Position numbers and translations under genes: made by a program
The notes under the pieces: generated by a model
Database searches by the model: none
What the model saw: the letters and a program-made list of their open reading frames with translations, nothing else
What the model was told of the DNA's origin: nothing
Origin: Lachnoanaerobaculum gingivalis
GTDB lineage: Bacteria; Bacillota; Clostridia; Lachnospirales; Lachnospiraceae
Length of the DNA: 64,000 nucleotides
Reading direction: 5' to 3'
Assembly (NCBI RefSeq): GCF_003862475.1
Contig: NZ_RRCO01000006.1
Coordinates: 1-64,000 of the forward strand
Part shown: one piece after another, positions 32,237-41,756 of the stretch
Position numbering within the stretch: the stretch's first letter is position 1
Layout of the letters: each line of letters opens with the position of its first letter

Positions 32237-33000
32237 TGAGAGAACTTTTGAAATTTGAGAATATAAATATTTCATATGAAAAAAGACAAGTATTATATGA
32301 TCTGTCATTTTCTCTGAACTCAGGTGAGATTCTGGGTGTAGTCGGAAACAGCGGTTGTGGAAAATCCACATTACTAAAAAGTATCATGGGGCTTTCAGGC
32401 CCCAAGGTACTTACCGGAAATATATTTTTTGAAAACATAGACCTTTTATCACTTAATGCTTCTGAAATGAGGAGAATTCGCGGTAATCGTATAAGTATGG
32501 TTTTTCAGGAATCCGGTATTCACACCAATCCTTTAAAAACTATAGGTGACACTGTTTTTGAAAGTATGAAAGCGCATAAACAGATTTCAAAAGAAGAAGC
32601 TCTTGATACCGCAACAGTTATTTTTGAAAATCTCTCATTACCCGATCCTAAAAGAATCTTAAATGCCTACCCTTTTGAACTTTCAGGAGGTATGAATCAA
32701 AGAGTCGGTATAGCGCTTGCCATGCTAAACAGACCTTCTTTAATTTTAGCTGATGAGCCTACCAGTGCACTCGATCCTATTGTGGCTGTGCAAATAGAAA
32801 ATGAGCTGAAATCACTGCGTGAAAAATACAATACAGCTATTATACTTGTAACCCATAATATAAAAATAGCAAGAAATATCACCGACAGAATATTGGTATT
32901 AAATAACGGTAAAACGGTTGATTACGGAAAAACATGTGACGTACTCTCCTCTCCTAAAAGTGATTTCACAAAGGAGCTGATACTTTCCGCTTCCGGTTAG
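32236..33000 (+). CDS. ABC transporter ATPase, DppD/NikD-like
   Basis: A 254-residue nucleotide-binding subunit. Walker A GNSGCGKST, signature LSGGMNQR, Walker B LILADEPTSALDP and the His loop ILVTHN are present. It drives import together with the paralogous DppF-like subunit. The ATG overlaps the TAA of the binding-protein gene (TAATG), so it is translationally coupled. It is shorter than OppD (usually over 320 residues) because it lacks the C-terminal oligopeptide extension, which favours a nickel/dipeptide-type system. Confidence 0.9.
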   Translation: MRELLKFENINISYEKRQVLYDLSFSLNSGEILGVVGNSGCGKSTLLKSIMGLSGPKVLTGNIFFENIDLLSLNASEMRRIRGNRISMVFQESGIHTNPLKTIGDTVFESMKAHKQISKEEALDTATVIFENLSLPDPKRILNAYPFELSGGMNQRVGIALAMLNRPSLILADEPTSALDPIVAVQIENELKSLREKYNTAIILVTHNIKIARNITDRILVLNNGKTVDYGKTCDVLSSPKSDFTKELILSASG

Positions 33001-33025
33001 AGTTTCTCTTTACTTCGGAGTATAT

Positions 33026-33778
33026 ATGAATGAAATTTTAATTATAAACAAACTTACAAAGCAATTTGAGGGTGAACCGAAACCAAGTATAGAAAATATT
33101 GATCTTACATTAAAGTCAGGGCGCTGTCTTGGCATTGTAGGTGAAAGCGGTTCGGGAAAAAGCACACTTGCAAGAGCGATCACAGGTCTGATCCCGGTAA
33201 CATCCGGAGAAGTGATATTTGACGGCAAATGTATCAGCAAATTTTCCCCATCACAATACAGAAGAATATATAAGGATTTGCAAATGATTTTCCAGCTTCC
33301 GAGGGAGAGCTTTAACCCGATAAGAAGCCTTGGAGAGAGCATAGTTTTAAATTTAAAAAACTTCGGTTTTTGCGGTAATTATAAAAATAAAGCAATATCG
33401 CTTTTAAACCGCTGCGGTCTTGATTCTTCTTTCTATAATAAATTTCCTGCCGAGGTCAGCGGCGGTGAATGTCAAAGAGCTGCAATTGCCAGAGCTATCG
33501 CTCCCTCACCAAAACTTCTTATATGTGATGAGGCTACCTCGGCACTTGATATGATAGTTCAAAGGAAAATAATATCATTGTTAAATGACTTAAAGGATGA
33601 AATGGGAATGGCAATACTTTTTATCTGTCATGATATATCTTTAGTCCATTATATGTGTGATGATGTAGCCGTAATGAAGGACGGTCGTATCATGGAAAAA
33701 GATGTGACAAGCAGAATAATTCACCGCCCTCAAAATAAATATACAAAAGCACTTATAGAAGCATCCGATGTATACTGA
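33026..33778 (+). CDS. ABC transporter ATPase, DppF/NikE-like
   Basis: A 250-residue nucleotide-binding subunit with GESGSGKST (Walker A), VSGGECQR (signature), LLICDEATSALD (Walker B) and FICHDISLVHYMCDDVAVMK (His loop and D-loop region). It also lacks the long C-terminal extension. The ATG has CGGAG in front and lies 25 bases after the DppD-like gene. Last gene of the operon, closed by a hairpin that overlaps its stop. Confidence 0.9.
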   Translation: MNEILIINKLTKQFEGEPKPSIENIDLTLKSGRCLGIVGESGSGKSTLARAITGLIPVTSGEVIFDGKCISKFSPSQYRRIYKDLQMIFQLPRESFNPIRSLGESIVLNLKNFGFCGNYKNKAISLLNRCGLDSSFYNKFPAEVSGGECQRAAIARAIAPSPKLLICDEATSALDMIVQRKIISLLNDLKDEMGMAILFICHDISLVHYMCDDVAVMKDGRIMEKDVTSRIIHRPQNKYTKALIEASDVY

Positions 33779-33800
33779 TATATTGGATGCTGTTTTTATT
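33761..33800 (+). terminator. Terminator of the dpp-type operon
   Basis: AGCATCCGAT pairs with ATTGGATGCT around the stop codon and is followed by GTTTTTATT. Confidence 0.7.
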
Positions 33801-33922
33801 GAATATATGTAAAATCACATTAATAAAAACATAATAATATCGATTAAACTAACCGGTTTGAAACATCTTGAATACCTACGGAGTCTATGCTATAAATTAC
33901 AAAGATTATTGAAAGGAGTATA

Positions 33923-34381
33923 ATGCATCATATGAATTTTTATACTTTAGATTATATTATAAAACACCAGTCCACCAATATGATTATAAGATCGGCTTTA
34001 ATCATTTTGCTTTTGGCTGTTGTTATCATTACAGGTTTTCGCTTTATGAAGTATAGAATGAAGACCAGACTTAGAGATATTTCCATAGGCATTGCGGTTT
34101 TTATTTTTATTCTTTTGGGAATTCAGGTGGAAAATTATACTAGGAATCATAAGGATTTTTCCCAATCACATGTGCTGGTAAAATTTATTGAAAGTGTGGC
34201 TACAGATGCCAAGGTTGCTACAGACGATATTTTGGTAAATTCCACAACTTTAAAAGACGGCATTATAGTCCGCTATAATGAAGAGGACTATATGGTGCAT
34301 CTAAATAATGACAATAACTCCTATACTTTGCAGCGTACACATGTGATAGATCATAATGTATATATAAACGGGGAGAGATAA
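33923..34381 (+). CDS. DUF3290 membrane protein
   Basis: A 152-residue protein with two N-terminal membrane segments (MIIRSALIILLLAVVIITGF; ISIGIAVFIFILLGIQVE) and a C-terminal soluble domain containing DGIIVRYNEEDYMVHLNNDN. It matches the DUF3290 family of Firmicutes, which is usually encoded directly before a DUF421 protein, as here (four-base gap). Function is not known. A shared role at the membrane is likely. The ATG has GAAAGGAGTATA. Confidence 0.8.
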   Translation: MHHMNFYTLDYIIKHQSTNMIIRSALIILLLAVVIITGFRFMKYRMKTRLRDISIGIAVFIFILLGIQVENYTRNHKDFSQSHVLVKFIESVATDAKVATDDILVNSTTLKDGIIVRYNEEDYMVHLNNDNNSYTLQRTHVIDHNVYINGER

Positions 34382-34384
34382 TTT

Positions 34385-35023
34385 ATGAATATATATTTAT
34401 TAGTCGGTATCAAATTTATTCTCGGTATCATGGTAATGATTTTACAGATACATATACTTGGAAAATATGAATTCTCTATAAATACTCCGCTAAACCAGAT
34501 ACAAAACTATGTACTTGGCGGTATTATAGGCGGTGTTATTTATAATACTTCCATTTCCATCATAACATTCCTTATCTTTATATTAATCTGGTCTTTAGTT
34601 GTGATTATCGTAAAATTACTGGTAAATATCAAGGCTGTAAAGTCATTGGTAGTGGGAAATCCCGTTATCCTTATAAAAAACGGTAAGGTAAATGTTGAAA
34701 ATTGTGCCAAGGTAGGTATATCTGCAGATCAGCTTATGTTACATATACGTATGGAGGGACTCTTCTCTACAAAAGAGGTTAAATCCGCAATAATGGAAAC
34801 TAACGGTAAGCTTACCATTATAGATATGCAATCAGCTACACCGAAATTTCCTATTATTTCAAACGGCAAAATAAACCGTGATATACTTGAGGTTATCGGA
34901 CATGATGAAAAATGGTTGCTATCTTCAATCAATGAACAGGGCGTTGAAAACATACAGGATATTTTTCTCGGTGAATATGTAAACGGTGAATTAAACCTTA
35001 CAACTTATCCGAAGATTATATAG
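34385..35023 (+). CDS. DUF421 (YetF-like) membrane protein
   Basis: A 212-residue protein with three N-terminal membrane helices, including the conserved GKYEFSINTPLNQIQNYVLG and GGIIGGVIYN, followed by the cytoplasmic YetF domain VVGNPVILIKNGKVNVENCA and MEGLFSTKEVKSAIMETNGK LTII. It is the standard partner of DUF3290. In Bacillus some relatives are linked to sporulation or stress, but no activity can be inferred here. A bidirectional terminator follows. Confidence 0.85.
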   Translation: MNIYLLVGIKFILGIMVMILQIHILGKYEFSINTPLNQIQNYVLGGIIGGVIYNTSISIITFLIFILIWSLVVIIVKLLVNIKAVKSLVVGNPVILIKNGKVNVENCAKVGISADQLMLHIRMEGLFSTKEVKSAIMETNGKLTIIDMQSATPKFPIISNGKINRDILEVIGHDEKWLLSSINEQGVENIQDIFLGEYVNGELNLTTYPKII

Positions 35024-35097
35024 TTTGTTATATAAAAAATGCATAACTATAGCTTGTAGTTTTACTTCCACCTTCACAAAATTAAATACTTAATTAA

Positions 35098-35126
35098 AAG
35101 GACCCTCTGAAACTCGGAGGGTTCTT
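35098..35126. terminator. Bidirectional terminator
   Basis: GACCCTC and GAGGGTTC form a stem between the convergent DUF421 and HD-domain genes, with A and T runs on both sides. Confidence 0.75.
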
Positions 35127-35129
35127 CTT

Positions 35130-35621
35130 CTATCTGTCTAAAAATAACGCTTTAAGATATCTTATGCCGGTTTCCGTTTTGAAAACTTTTCTCATCATCT
35201 CTTCTATTGCTTCTTTTTTTAACTTCATCTCATCAGCATTTACCAAAAAATCGGCTTCCAGCAGAATTTGTAAATCAATACCGTCTATATCTGTATATGT
35301 ATGATGATGTGCTATCATAAAATCTATCCTGTCTACCATAGATTTTGATATATCACTGCCTTCAAAAAATTTTCTAATCATCGGTGAAGACACCTCTTCC
35401 TGCTTTTTACCGTCCGCTTCACCATACTTTTCTCTAAGTGACGGACAGGAAATATCATGCACTATAGCGGCTATTTCAAGTATTTTTTGAGTATCATAAT
35501 CCAGATTCTCTCCCGTTCCTATATTTCTTGCATATCCCCAAACTTTTAAAAAATGATTGATATCCCTAAAGCTGCCCTTACTTTCCCTTATCATCTTCTC
35601 CATTACTTCACTTACGGTCAT
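35130..35621 (-). CDS. HD-domain phosphohydrolase
   Basis: A 163-residue HD-superfamily protein. Metal-binding motifs are His in NHFLKVWGYA, the HD pair in AAIVHDISCPSL, HHHTY (IAHHHTYTDIDG) and the final Asp in LEADFLVNADE. It resembles small HD hydrolases acting on nucleotides or related phosphates. The substrate is unknown. It sits alone between a terminator and the amino-acid ABC operon. The start has GAGGTGTAAT. Confidence 0.85.
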   Translation of the reverse strand: MTVSEVMEKMIRESKGSFRDINHFLKVWGYARNIGTGENLDYDTQKILEIAAIVHDISCPSLREKYGEADGKKQEEVSSPMIRKFFEGSDISKSMVDRIDFMIAHHHTYTDIDGIDLQILLEADFLVNADEMKLKKEAIEEMMRKVFKTETGIRYLKALFLDR

Positions 35622-35686
35622 ATTACACCTCTTGCAAAAATATTTGCTTAATATTATATATTATTTTTTTACACTTATAAATAAAA

Positions 35687-35713
35687 AACGGGCTTTTATT
35701 CAAAAACCCGCTT
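35687..35713 (-). terminator. Terminator of the amino-acid ABC operon
   Basis: AAAGCGGGTTTTT pairs with AAAAGCCCGTTTTTT on the minus strand, just after the binding-protein stop. Confidence 0.85.
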
Positions 35714-35719
35714 TAATCC

Positions 35720-36571
35720 TTATTGCACTTTTCCACCTTCTATTACAAGAGTATCTGCATATTCACTGCCATAAGTATCTGTAAGTGTCTCTTCATAATC
35801 CTTGTGGAAGAAGTTCTCTTTTCCAAGATTTTCAATCTCTGTATTGATCCATTCAAGTAATGTAGTGTTTCCCTTTGTTACAGCCGGTGCGATGGTATCC
35901 TTAGCACCAAGATTGTCAATACCTACAGTATATCCCGGATTGCTCTTTGCAAATGCGATAACCTCAGTATTGTCATTTACCCATGCCTTACCTGAACCGT
36001 TTAAAAGCGCATTCTTGGCATTTGCATATGTATCATACTTTTGAAGCTTGATATCAGGGTAATTCTTAGTCATATAAGTCTCGGCTGTTGTTCCTGAAAT
36101 AACTATCATCTCGTCCTCGGCCTTCCAATTGTCAAGGCTTGTTACAGGATCTTTATCTGATGATATAACACCAAGTCCTACATTCATATATGGAAGTGCA
36201 AAGTCTACCGCCTCAGCTCTTTCAGGTGTAACTGTAAAGTTTGCAAGTATAATATCTACCTTACCTGTTTCAAGATATTCCACTCTGTTTGCGGCCTCGG
36301 TACTTACATAATTGATTTTAACTCCAAGATCCTCTGCAAGTCTGTTTCCGAAGTAAATATCATATCCCTGATATTCACCGTTCTCGTCAACATATCCGAA
36401 AGGATGCTTGTCTGAGAAAACACCTATATTTATAGTTCCCGCACTCTTTATCTCATCTAAAGTTCTGAATTTATTCTTAGCCGCACTCTTTGAAGATGAA
36501 CCACATGCACTGAGTGCCAAAGCTCCTGCAGCCAAAATACCTACTAATCCTATTAATTTACCTTTTTTCAT
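35720..36571 (-). CDS. Polar amino-acid ABC binding lipoprotein
   Basis: A 283-residue SBP_bac_3 protein with a lipobox (ALSACGSS, Cys 23). Typical ligand-binding blocks are GTINIGVFSDKHPFGYVDEN, GEYQGYDIYFGNRLAEDLGV, VDIILANFTVTPERAEAVDF and the DNTEVIAFAKSNPG hinge. It delivers an amino acid such as cystine, glutamate or aspartate to the permeases encoded upstream; the exact ligand is not determined. Last gene of its operon, with AGGAGG before the ATG. Confidence 0.9.
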   Translation of the reverse strand: MKKGKLIGLVGILAAGALALSACGSSSKSAAKNKFRTLDEIKSAGTINIGVFSDKHPFGYVDENGEYQGYDIYFGNRLAEDLGVKINYVSTEAANRVEYLETGKVDIILANFTVTPERAEAVDFALPYMNVGLGVISSDKDPVTSLDNWKAEDEMIVISGTTAETYMTKNYPDIKLQKYDTYANAKNALLNGSGKAWVNDNTEVIAFAKSNPGYTVGIDNLGAKDTIAPAVTKGNTTLLEWINTEIENLGKENFFHKDYEETLTDTYGSEYADTLVIEGGKVQ

Positions 36572-36595
36572 TTTATATTCCTCCTATATGAAAAT

Positions 36596-37369
36596 CTATA
36601 TATTATATTCTTCCTTATCATCCTTAATGGATTCAAATTCAAAAATATTCAAAAATTGTCTTGCTCTTTCAGTCTTCGGTGAAGTGAAAAAGCTCTTAGG
36701 TCTACCCGTCTCCACTATATTTCCCTTATCAAGGAAATACACTCTGTCGGCTACAGCCTCTGCAAATTGCATTTCGTGAGTTACAATAATCATAGTTGAA
36801 CCCTGTTTAGCCAAATCAAGCATTACATCAAGCACTTCTCTTACCATCTCAGGGTCAAGAGCCGCTGTAACCTCATCAAATAATAAAATCTCAGGATGCA
36901 TTGCCAAAGCTCTTACTATTGCCACTCTTTGCTTTTGTCCGCCTGAAAGTTCTCTCGGATAAGCATTTGATTTATGTGCAAGACCTACTCTTTTAAGAAG
37001 CTCCATCGCTTCCTTCTTTGCACTCTCTTTATCTACTCCGGCCACCTTTGTCGGGGCCAGTATGATATTTTCAAGTATTGTCATATGTGGAAAAAGCTCA
37101 TAGCTTTGAAAAACCATACCTATTTTTTGTCTGAGTTTTGTCAAATCATTTTGCTTATAGTCAATGACTTTTCCGTCAAGGCTTATACTTCCGCCCTGTA
37201 TTTCTTCCAGACCGTTTATACATCGAAGTAATGTGGACTTACCGCAACCGCTTGGCCCTATAAGCACTATTACCTCTCCCTTGTTCAGTTCAAGGCTCAC
37301 ACCGTCAAGTACAGCATTTTTTCCGTCATAATTTTTTACAACATTGTTTATTTCCAATAATGCCGGCAT
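36596..37369 (-). CDS. Polar amino-acid ABC ATPase (GlnQ-like)
   Basis: A 257-residue nucleotide-binding subunit with GPSGCGKST, LSGGQKQR, ILLFDEVTAALDP and the His loop IIVTHEMQFAEAVADRVYFL. The GlnQ-type MVFQSYELFPHMTILENI segment is present. I place the start at 37369 (MPALLEINN), preceded by AAGGAGAGAAT. A longer frame reaching 37417 overlaps the upstream permease and has no ribosome site. It lies between the permease and binding-protein genes of one operon. Confidence 0.92.
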   Translation of the reverse strand: MPALLEINNVVKNYDGKNAVLDGVSLELNKGEVIVLIGPSGCGKSTLLRCINGLEEIQGGSISLDGKVIDYKQNDLTKLRQKIGMVFQSYELFPHMTILENIILAPTKVAGVDKESAKKEAMELLKRVGLAHKSNAYPRELSGGQKQRVAIVRALAMHPEILLFDEVTAALDPEMVREVLDVMLDLAKQGSTMIIVTHEMQFAEAVADRVYFLDKGNIVETGRPKSFFTSPKTERARQFLNIFEFESIKDDKEEYNI

Positions 37370-37388
37370 ATTCTCTCCTTCCTTCATA

Positions 37389-38060
37389 CTAATTTCTTTT
37401 TTCCAGATATCTTGCAAGCATACTTATCGGGGTACAAGCGATAAAATACATCATAAAAACCACCAGATATACTCCGAAAGCCGCATTCGGACTTGAAGTT
37501 CTGTTTGCCTCCGTTATCTGCTGTGCCACCTTTATTACCTCAACAACTCCTATCATAAGTACAAGTGATGTAGTCTTTATCATTCTGGTAATCAGGTTAA
37601 TTGAAAGCGGAATAAGTCGCTTTATCGTCTGAGGTATAATGATATATATAAAAGTCTGTTTCTTACTCAGTCCAAGTGCTTCACTGCTCTCATACTGGTG
37701 CTTAGGAATACTTGTCACAGCTCCCCTTACCAAATCTCCCATCTCTGCAGTTCCCCAAAGGCTGAATACTATGATTGCTGAAAGTTCTGCCGAGACATCT
37801 ATTCCAAGTGCTCTTGTAGTTCCGAAAAATACTATAAACAAAAGTACAAGCTGCGGCATTATTCTTATAATTTCAAGATATACTCTAAGTACCGCTTTTA
37901 AAACAGGATTTTTAAAAGTCATCAAAATACCGACCAAGATACCCAAGGGAATACTGATAAGCACAGATATTAAACTGATTCTAAGTGCTATACCGAGTCC
38001 ACCAAGAAGTCTTATGGCATTCTTTCCTTTAAATATCACATCAAGACCCAAATCCGGCAT
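37389..38060 (-). CDS. Polar amino-acid ABC permease 2
   Basis: A 223-residue HisM/GlnP-type permease with five membrane helices. It carries the characteristic EIIRIMPQLVLLFIVFFGTT and the EAA loop YESSEALGLSKKQTFIYIII, followed by PQTIKRLIPLSINLITRMIK TTSL. It pairs with permease 1 as a heterodimer. The start overlaps the end of permease 1 by 20 bases, so the two are translationally coupled. Confidence 0.9.
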   Translation of the reverse strand: MPDLGLDVIFKGKNAIRLLGGLGIALRISLISVLISIPLGILVGILMTFKNPVLKAVLRVYLEIIRIMPQLVLLFIVFFGTTRALGIDVSAELSAIIVFSLWGTAEMGDLVRGAVTSIPKHQYESSEALGLSKKQTFIYIIIPQTIKRLIPLSINLITRMIKTTSLVLMIGVVEVIKVAQQITEANRTSSPNAAFGVYLVVFMMYFIACTPISMLARYLEKRN

Positions 38061-38700
38061 ATCGTACCCTCCTTTCTACATAGGAACCGAGTATTGACAC
38101 CGGTAATAATATAATTAAATAGAAAAATACCAGCAGTACAAGGCTCTCAACAGTTTTATAATACAAGCCTATCAAATCTTTTGCGGTAAACATAAGATCC
38201 ATTAAGCTGATAGCTGAGAACACAGATGTTTCTTTCAAAAGAAATATTATATTGGCTACAAATGCGGGTGTACTTATTGAAACAGCCTGTGGAAGCAAAA
38301 TATAAAAGAGTGTCTGATTGTGGCTAAGTCCAAGACTTAATGCACTCTCCTCCTGTATCTTATCTATAGTTTCTATTCCGCTTCTGAAAGCCTCACACAT
38401 ATAACTGCCTCCCAGAAATGCGAGTCCGAATACTCCGCATGCAAAGGCATCTACCTTTAGCCCAAGCTTCGGCAAACCGTAGTATATAAAAAACAACTGT
38501 ATGATAAGCGGTGTATTTCTGCTCATTTCAATATATATACTTACCAGTTGACTAAGTACCGGTATCTTCTTATGTAAAACAAGCGTACATAAGAGCCCCA
38601 CAATTATTGCAATTAAGATTCCCGATATACCTATTTTTAATGTCAGTATGGCTGCATCTACGTATAAAGGAAACACCTGTTTTATAAATTCAAAATCCAT
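38041..38700 (-). CDS. Polar amino-acid ABC permease 1
   Basis: A 219-residue HisM/GlnP-type permease. It shows YIEMSRNTPLIIQLFFIYYG, QEESALSLGLSHNQTLFYIL and LPQAVSISTPAFVANIIFLL KETSV, the standard EAA region. I use ATG 38700 (MDFEFI), with GGAAAG upstream, and not the TTG five codons earlier. First gene of the operon; a 10-bp inverted repeat lies about 60 bases upstream. Confidence 0.88.
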   Translation of the reverse strand: MDFEFIKQVFPLYVDAAILTLKIGISGILIAIIVGLLCTLVLHKKIPVLSQLVSIYIEMSRNTPLIIQLFFIYYGLPKLGLKVDAFACGVFGLAFLGGSYMCEAFRSGIETIDKIQEESALSLGLSHNQTLFYILLPQAVSISTPAFVANIIFLLKETSVFSAISLMDLMFTAKDLIGLYYKTVESLVLLVFFYLIILLPVSILGSYVERRVRYAGFGS

Positions 38701-38761
38701 AATGTTACTTTCCAAGATACTCTTTGTATCTCTGCATTTATTTTACGGAGATGATAATATC

Positions 38762-38794
38762 ACTATAAACCCTTTTTGTCTATAGGTTTATAGT
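38762..38794. promoter_or_regulatory. Inverted repeat upstream of the amino-acid ABC operon
   Basis: ACTATAAACC (38762-38771) and GGTTTATAGT (38785-38794) are perfect complements with a 13-base spacer, 62 bases upstream of the first permease. It could be an operator. No known consensus was matched with confidence. Confidence 0.5.
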
Positions 38795-38854
38795 ATTTAT
38801 TTTTATATCTGCATAATGCAAAAAAATCTTTACAAATATAGTATGGTCTTTAGT

Positions 38855-38900
38855 AAAAAAACCTATACCTCAAAGCAAAATACTGCTTTAAAGTATAGGT
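38855..38900 (-). terminator. Terminator of the CAP/SCP gene
   Basis: On the minus strand ACCTATAC and GTATAGGT, with an inner CAAAGCA/TGCTTTG stem, are followed by TTTTTT. Confidence 0.8.
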
Positions 38901-38923
38901 TAATTTTGATACTTATAAAGTAT

Positions 38924-39757
38924 TTACCTTCTTGCACCGAAGTTTTGAACCCAATAAAGTGTACTGCCGTCGCTATAGCACCCTACACCTATCAAACTGA
39001 AATCATCACTTAGTATATTTTCTCTATGACCCTGTGAGTTCATCCATGATTCCATAACGCTTTCAGGGCTTCTCTGTCCCATTGCAACATTTTCTCCCCA
39101 GGTCATAAGTCCTGAAGGCATTAAAGTACGATAGCTTGAACCGTCAGGTCTTGTATGTGAGAACAATGTCACAAGCTCCTTTGCCCTTATGCCTGCGCTA
39201 TTCATAAGGGCACTGTCGGCTGATAAAGGCGAAAGTCCGTACTGTGCTCTCTCATCATTTACAAGTTCAATGACTCTTTGCGCAAAGGCGGCTGTGGAAG
39301 TCTGATTTGAAGTCGATCCCGATGTTGTATTTGCACTGTTGTTTTGTCTGCCGTTTGTTTCCGTCATTCTTCCTTCCGGCTGATATGCTCCGCTTGCATC
39401 AACAAAGTATCCGTCAGGTGTATATGTGTTTACATCCATTCTGCCGCCGTTGAAAGGATTCATATAATACCATGTATTATTGACATTAACCCAGCCTACT
39501 TTCATATCTCCGTTGTTTGTATCCAGATAATACCAGTCTCTTCCTTCTTTTAACCAGCCTGTTTGCATATAGCCGGATCCGTTCATATAATACCAGACAT
39601 TGTTTATACTAAGCCATGATGACCTTACATATGACCCGTCGGAAAACTGATACCACCATCCGTTATTATCTCTTTTCCAACCTCCGGTTGCTCCAAATGT
39701 AGGCACAGCCATCAATAATGTACTTGCTACCAATCCGAGAAAAACTCTTTTTTTCAT
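38924..39757 (-). CDS. Secreted CAP/SCP-domain protein with cell-wall-binding repeats
   Basis: A 277-residue exported protein with a signal peptide (KKRVFLGLVASTLLMAVPTF). It has four or five choline-binding-type repeats at about residues 25-115 (GWKRDNNGWWYQFSDGSYVR; WLSINNVWYYMNGSGYMQTG; GRDWYYLDTNNGDMKVGWV), a polar linker, and a C-terminal CAP/SCP domain (VIELVNDERAQYGLSPLSAD; LFSHTRPDGSSYRTL; WGENVAMG; HRENIL; VGCYSDGSTLYWVQNFG). The CAP His/Glu/His residues are in place. The repeats should hold it on the cell wall. The CAP activity of bacterial members is unsettled. Single gene with its own terminator. Confidence 0.92.
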   Translation of the reverse strand: MKKRVFLGLVASTLLMAVPTFGATGGWKRDNNGWWYQFSDGSYVRSSWLSINNVWYYMNGSGYMQTGWLKEGRDWYYLDTNNGDMKVGWVNVNNTWYYMNPFNGGRMDVNTYTPDGYFVDASGAYQPEGRMTETNGRQNNSANTTSGSTSNQTSTAAFAQRVIELVNDERAQYGLSPLSADSALMNSAGIRAKELVTLFSHTRPDGSSYRTLMPSGLMTWGENVAMGQRSPESVMESWMNSQGHRENILSDDFSLIGVGCYSDGSTLYWVQNFGARR

Positions 39758-39894
39758 ACATTACTCCTTTCCGGTAATAAATATTACATATAGTTTAACC
39801 TAAATAGAAGTAAAATAAAATAACAATTTACATACAAAAAACAATACAAAATCCATCTTATATAAAAACAAATTATTCATATTAGTATAGTTTT

Positions 39895-41688
39895 TTAATG
39901 ATTAGAATTTTTCTTCTCCTCATAAAACTTTTGTAATACGTAAAAAGCCTGCTTTCTATAGTTTTTCTCCGGATTTAATAATCCTTTCCTATTGTAGTAA
40001 TTTTGAATCACAGAAGTTCTCCTTGGGCATCTAAAATCATATAGGATCCATGGTGTAATTCCTTTTATATACGATATATTTTTTATAGTATTTGTTTGTA
40101 GTAAATATACATTTGCTTGACACTCTTCTGTTCCCTTATCATCTACAGAGCCATGTTGATGTGCAAGAGCATCTGCACCACATTCTGTTATAATAACAGG
40201 TTTATCAGGCTTTGAGTTCTCAAAAAGTTCTGTTAAACTATTAAAATCCGGAACATACCAACCGCAATATTCATTTTGCCCAATTATATCTAATGACTCT
40301 ATTAATCTATCTTCTATAGCATTGTTTTTAAAATTAACAAGACATGCAGCTGATACCATTCTAGTCGAATCTTCTAAACGGGTAATATTAGCAAGTCTTG
40401 TCATAAATTTAAATCTTGCATCAGTATCCGGATTCTCATTACCTACCGACCAAATAATAACACTTGCTCGGTTATAATCTCTTCTAATTAATTCCTGTAA
40501 TTGATTTTTTGCATCATCGAATGTAGCATCTCTCTCAAACTGTACAGCCCAATATACCGGAATCTCTTCCCAAAGCAACATTCCCTCATAATCAGATAAT
40601 ATTGCCGAATTCTCATCATGTGGATAGTGTGCTAATCTCATAAAATTACACCCTAACTCTTTTGCAATTTCCATATTTTGTACTCGTTCTTGATTTGTTA
40701 ATGCCTTACCATTCTCTACACTTTCTTCATGACAACTTATACCTCTCAAAAAAATCTTTTCTCCATTTAAAATGATATCTCTCCCCTCAACTCTAATTTC
40801 TCTAAAGCCTATATAATCGGTAGCCTCATCCTCTCCTGATTTTAAAACTGTCTTATAGAGCTTTGGATTATTTGGGCTCCACAGTTCCGGATTGGCGCTA
40901 AATATCAATGTTCCTTCACCATTCTGCAACTTTATTTCTTCAAAAATATCAAGTTCTGCAATGGATAAAGTAACAACAGCATTAGTTTTTTCTGAAAGTT
41001 TGACTTTTACCGAGATATTACTATATGTACTATCCGGAACAAGTCCAATTTGATAGTCTTTAATGAATACTTGTGGTACTCTAATCAATGCTATATCCCT
41101 ATATACTCCACCATAGTTAAACCAATCGGTATTATCTGTAGGTACCTGCTCTACTCTTCTTGTGTTATCTACCTGTATAATAATTCTATTATCTTCCAAT
41201 ATTTCATCAGTAATATCAATAAAGAAAGGAGTATTTCCACCTCTATGCATACCAACATATTTTTTATTTAAAAAAACACGACAAATATAATTAGCAGCAC
41301 CTATTTTAAGAAAAACTTTTTCATTACTTTTTTTCTTAAAATAAAATTTTCTTGTAAAAACCATACTTCCTTCATAAAGCATATACTCATTTTTTTCAGT
41401 GTTCCAACAACATGGTAAATTCATTACCGGCCATTCATCATATGAATAATCAAGTGGAATGGTATTTCCTCTATCATCAAAGCGTTTTTCTTTATACCAC
41501 CTTCCCCTTAAAAATGCATCTAATTGATCAACCGCGTAATGCCATTGACCATTCAGCAACTCCCTTTCTCTACCGGTATCAAAAATCATAGTATCTGCTG
41601 ATGCTATCTTGCATTCATACTCAGATGTATAATCTATAACATGAATATCTTCTACTATTTGTTCATTGTTTTTTTCATTTAAGTTCAT
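39895..41688 (-). CDS. GH2 glycoside hydrolase, probable beta-glucuronidase
   Basis: A 597-residue cytoplasmic enzyme (no signal peptide) with the GH2 sugar-binding, immunoglobulin-like and TIM-barrel domains. The acid/base Glu is in SVGNEN (about E418) and the nucleophile Glu in VIITECGAD (about E502). Downstream, NYYNRKGLL supplies an N-x-K motif at about 566-568, which in beta-glucuronidases contacts the glucuronate carboxylate. The length (E. coli enzyme 603) fits as well. Specificity for glucuronides over galacturonides or galactosides is inferred. Last gene of an operon with a sugar ABC transporter. Confidence 0.85.
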   Translation of the reverse strand: MNLNEKNNEQIVEDIHVIDYTSEYECKIASADTMIFDTGRERELLNGQWHYAVDQLDAFLRGRWYKEKRFDDRGNTIPLDYSYDEWPVMNLPCCWNTEKNEYMLYEGSMVFTRKFYFKKKSNEKVFLKIGAANYICRVFLNKKYVGMHRGGNTPFFIDITDEILEDNRIIIQVDNTRRVEQVPTDNTDWFNYGGVYRDIALIRVPQVFIKDYQIGLVPDSTYSNISVKVKLSEKTNAVVTLSIAELDIFEEIKLQNGEGTLIFSANPELWSPNNPKLYKTVLKSGEDEATDYIGFREIRVEGRDIILNGEKIFLRGISCHEESVENGKALTNQERVQNMEIAKELGCNFMRLAHYPHDENSAILSDYEGMLLWEEIPVYWAVQFERDATFDDAKNQLQELIRRDYNRASVIIWSVGNENPDTDARFKFMTRLANITRLEDSTRMVSAACLVNFKNNAIEDRLIESLDIIGQNEYCGWYVPDFNSLTELFENSKPDKPVIITECGADALAHQHGSVDDKGTEECQANVYLLQTNTIKNISYIKGITPWILYDFRCPRRTSVIQNYYNRKGLLNPEKNYRKQAFYVLQKFYEEKKNSNH

Positions 41689-41756
41689 TTTTATCTCCTC
41701 ATACTATATAGGTTTGATTAAATTTTCATTATTTATTCGAATAAATAATATTACCA

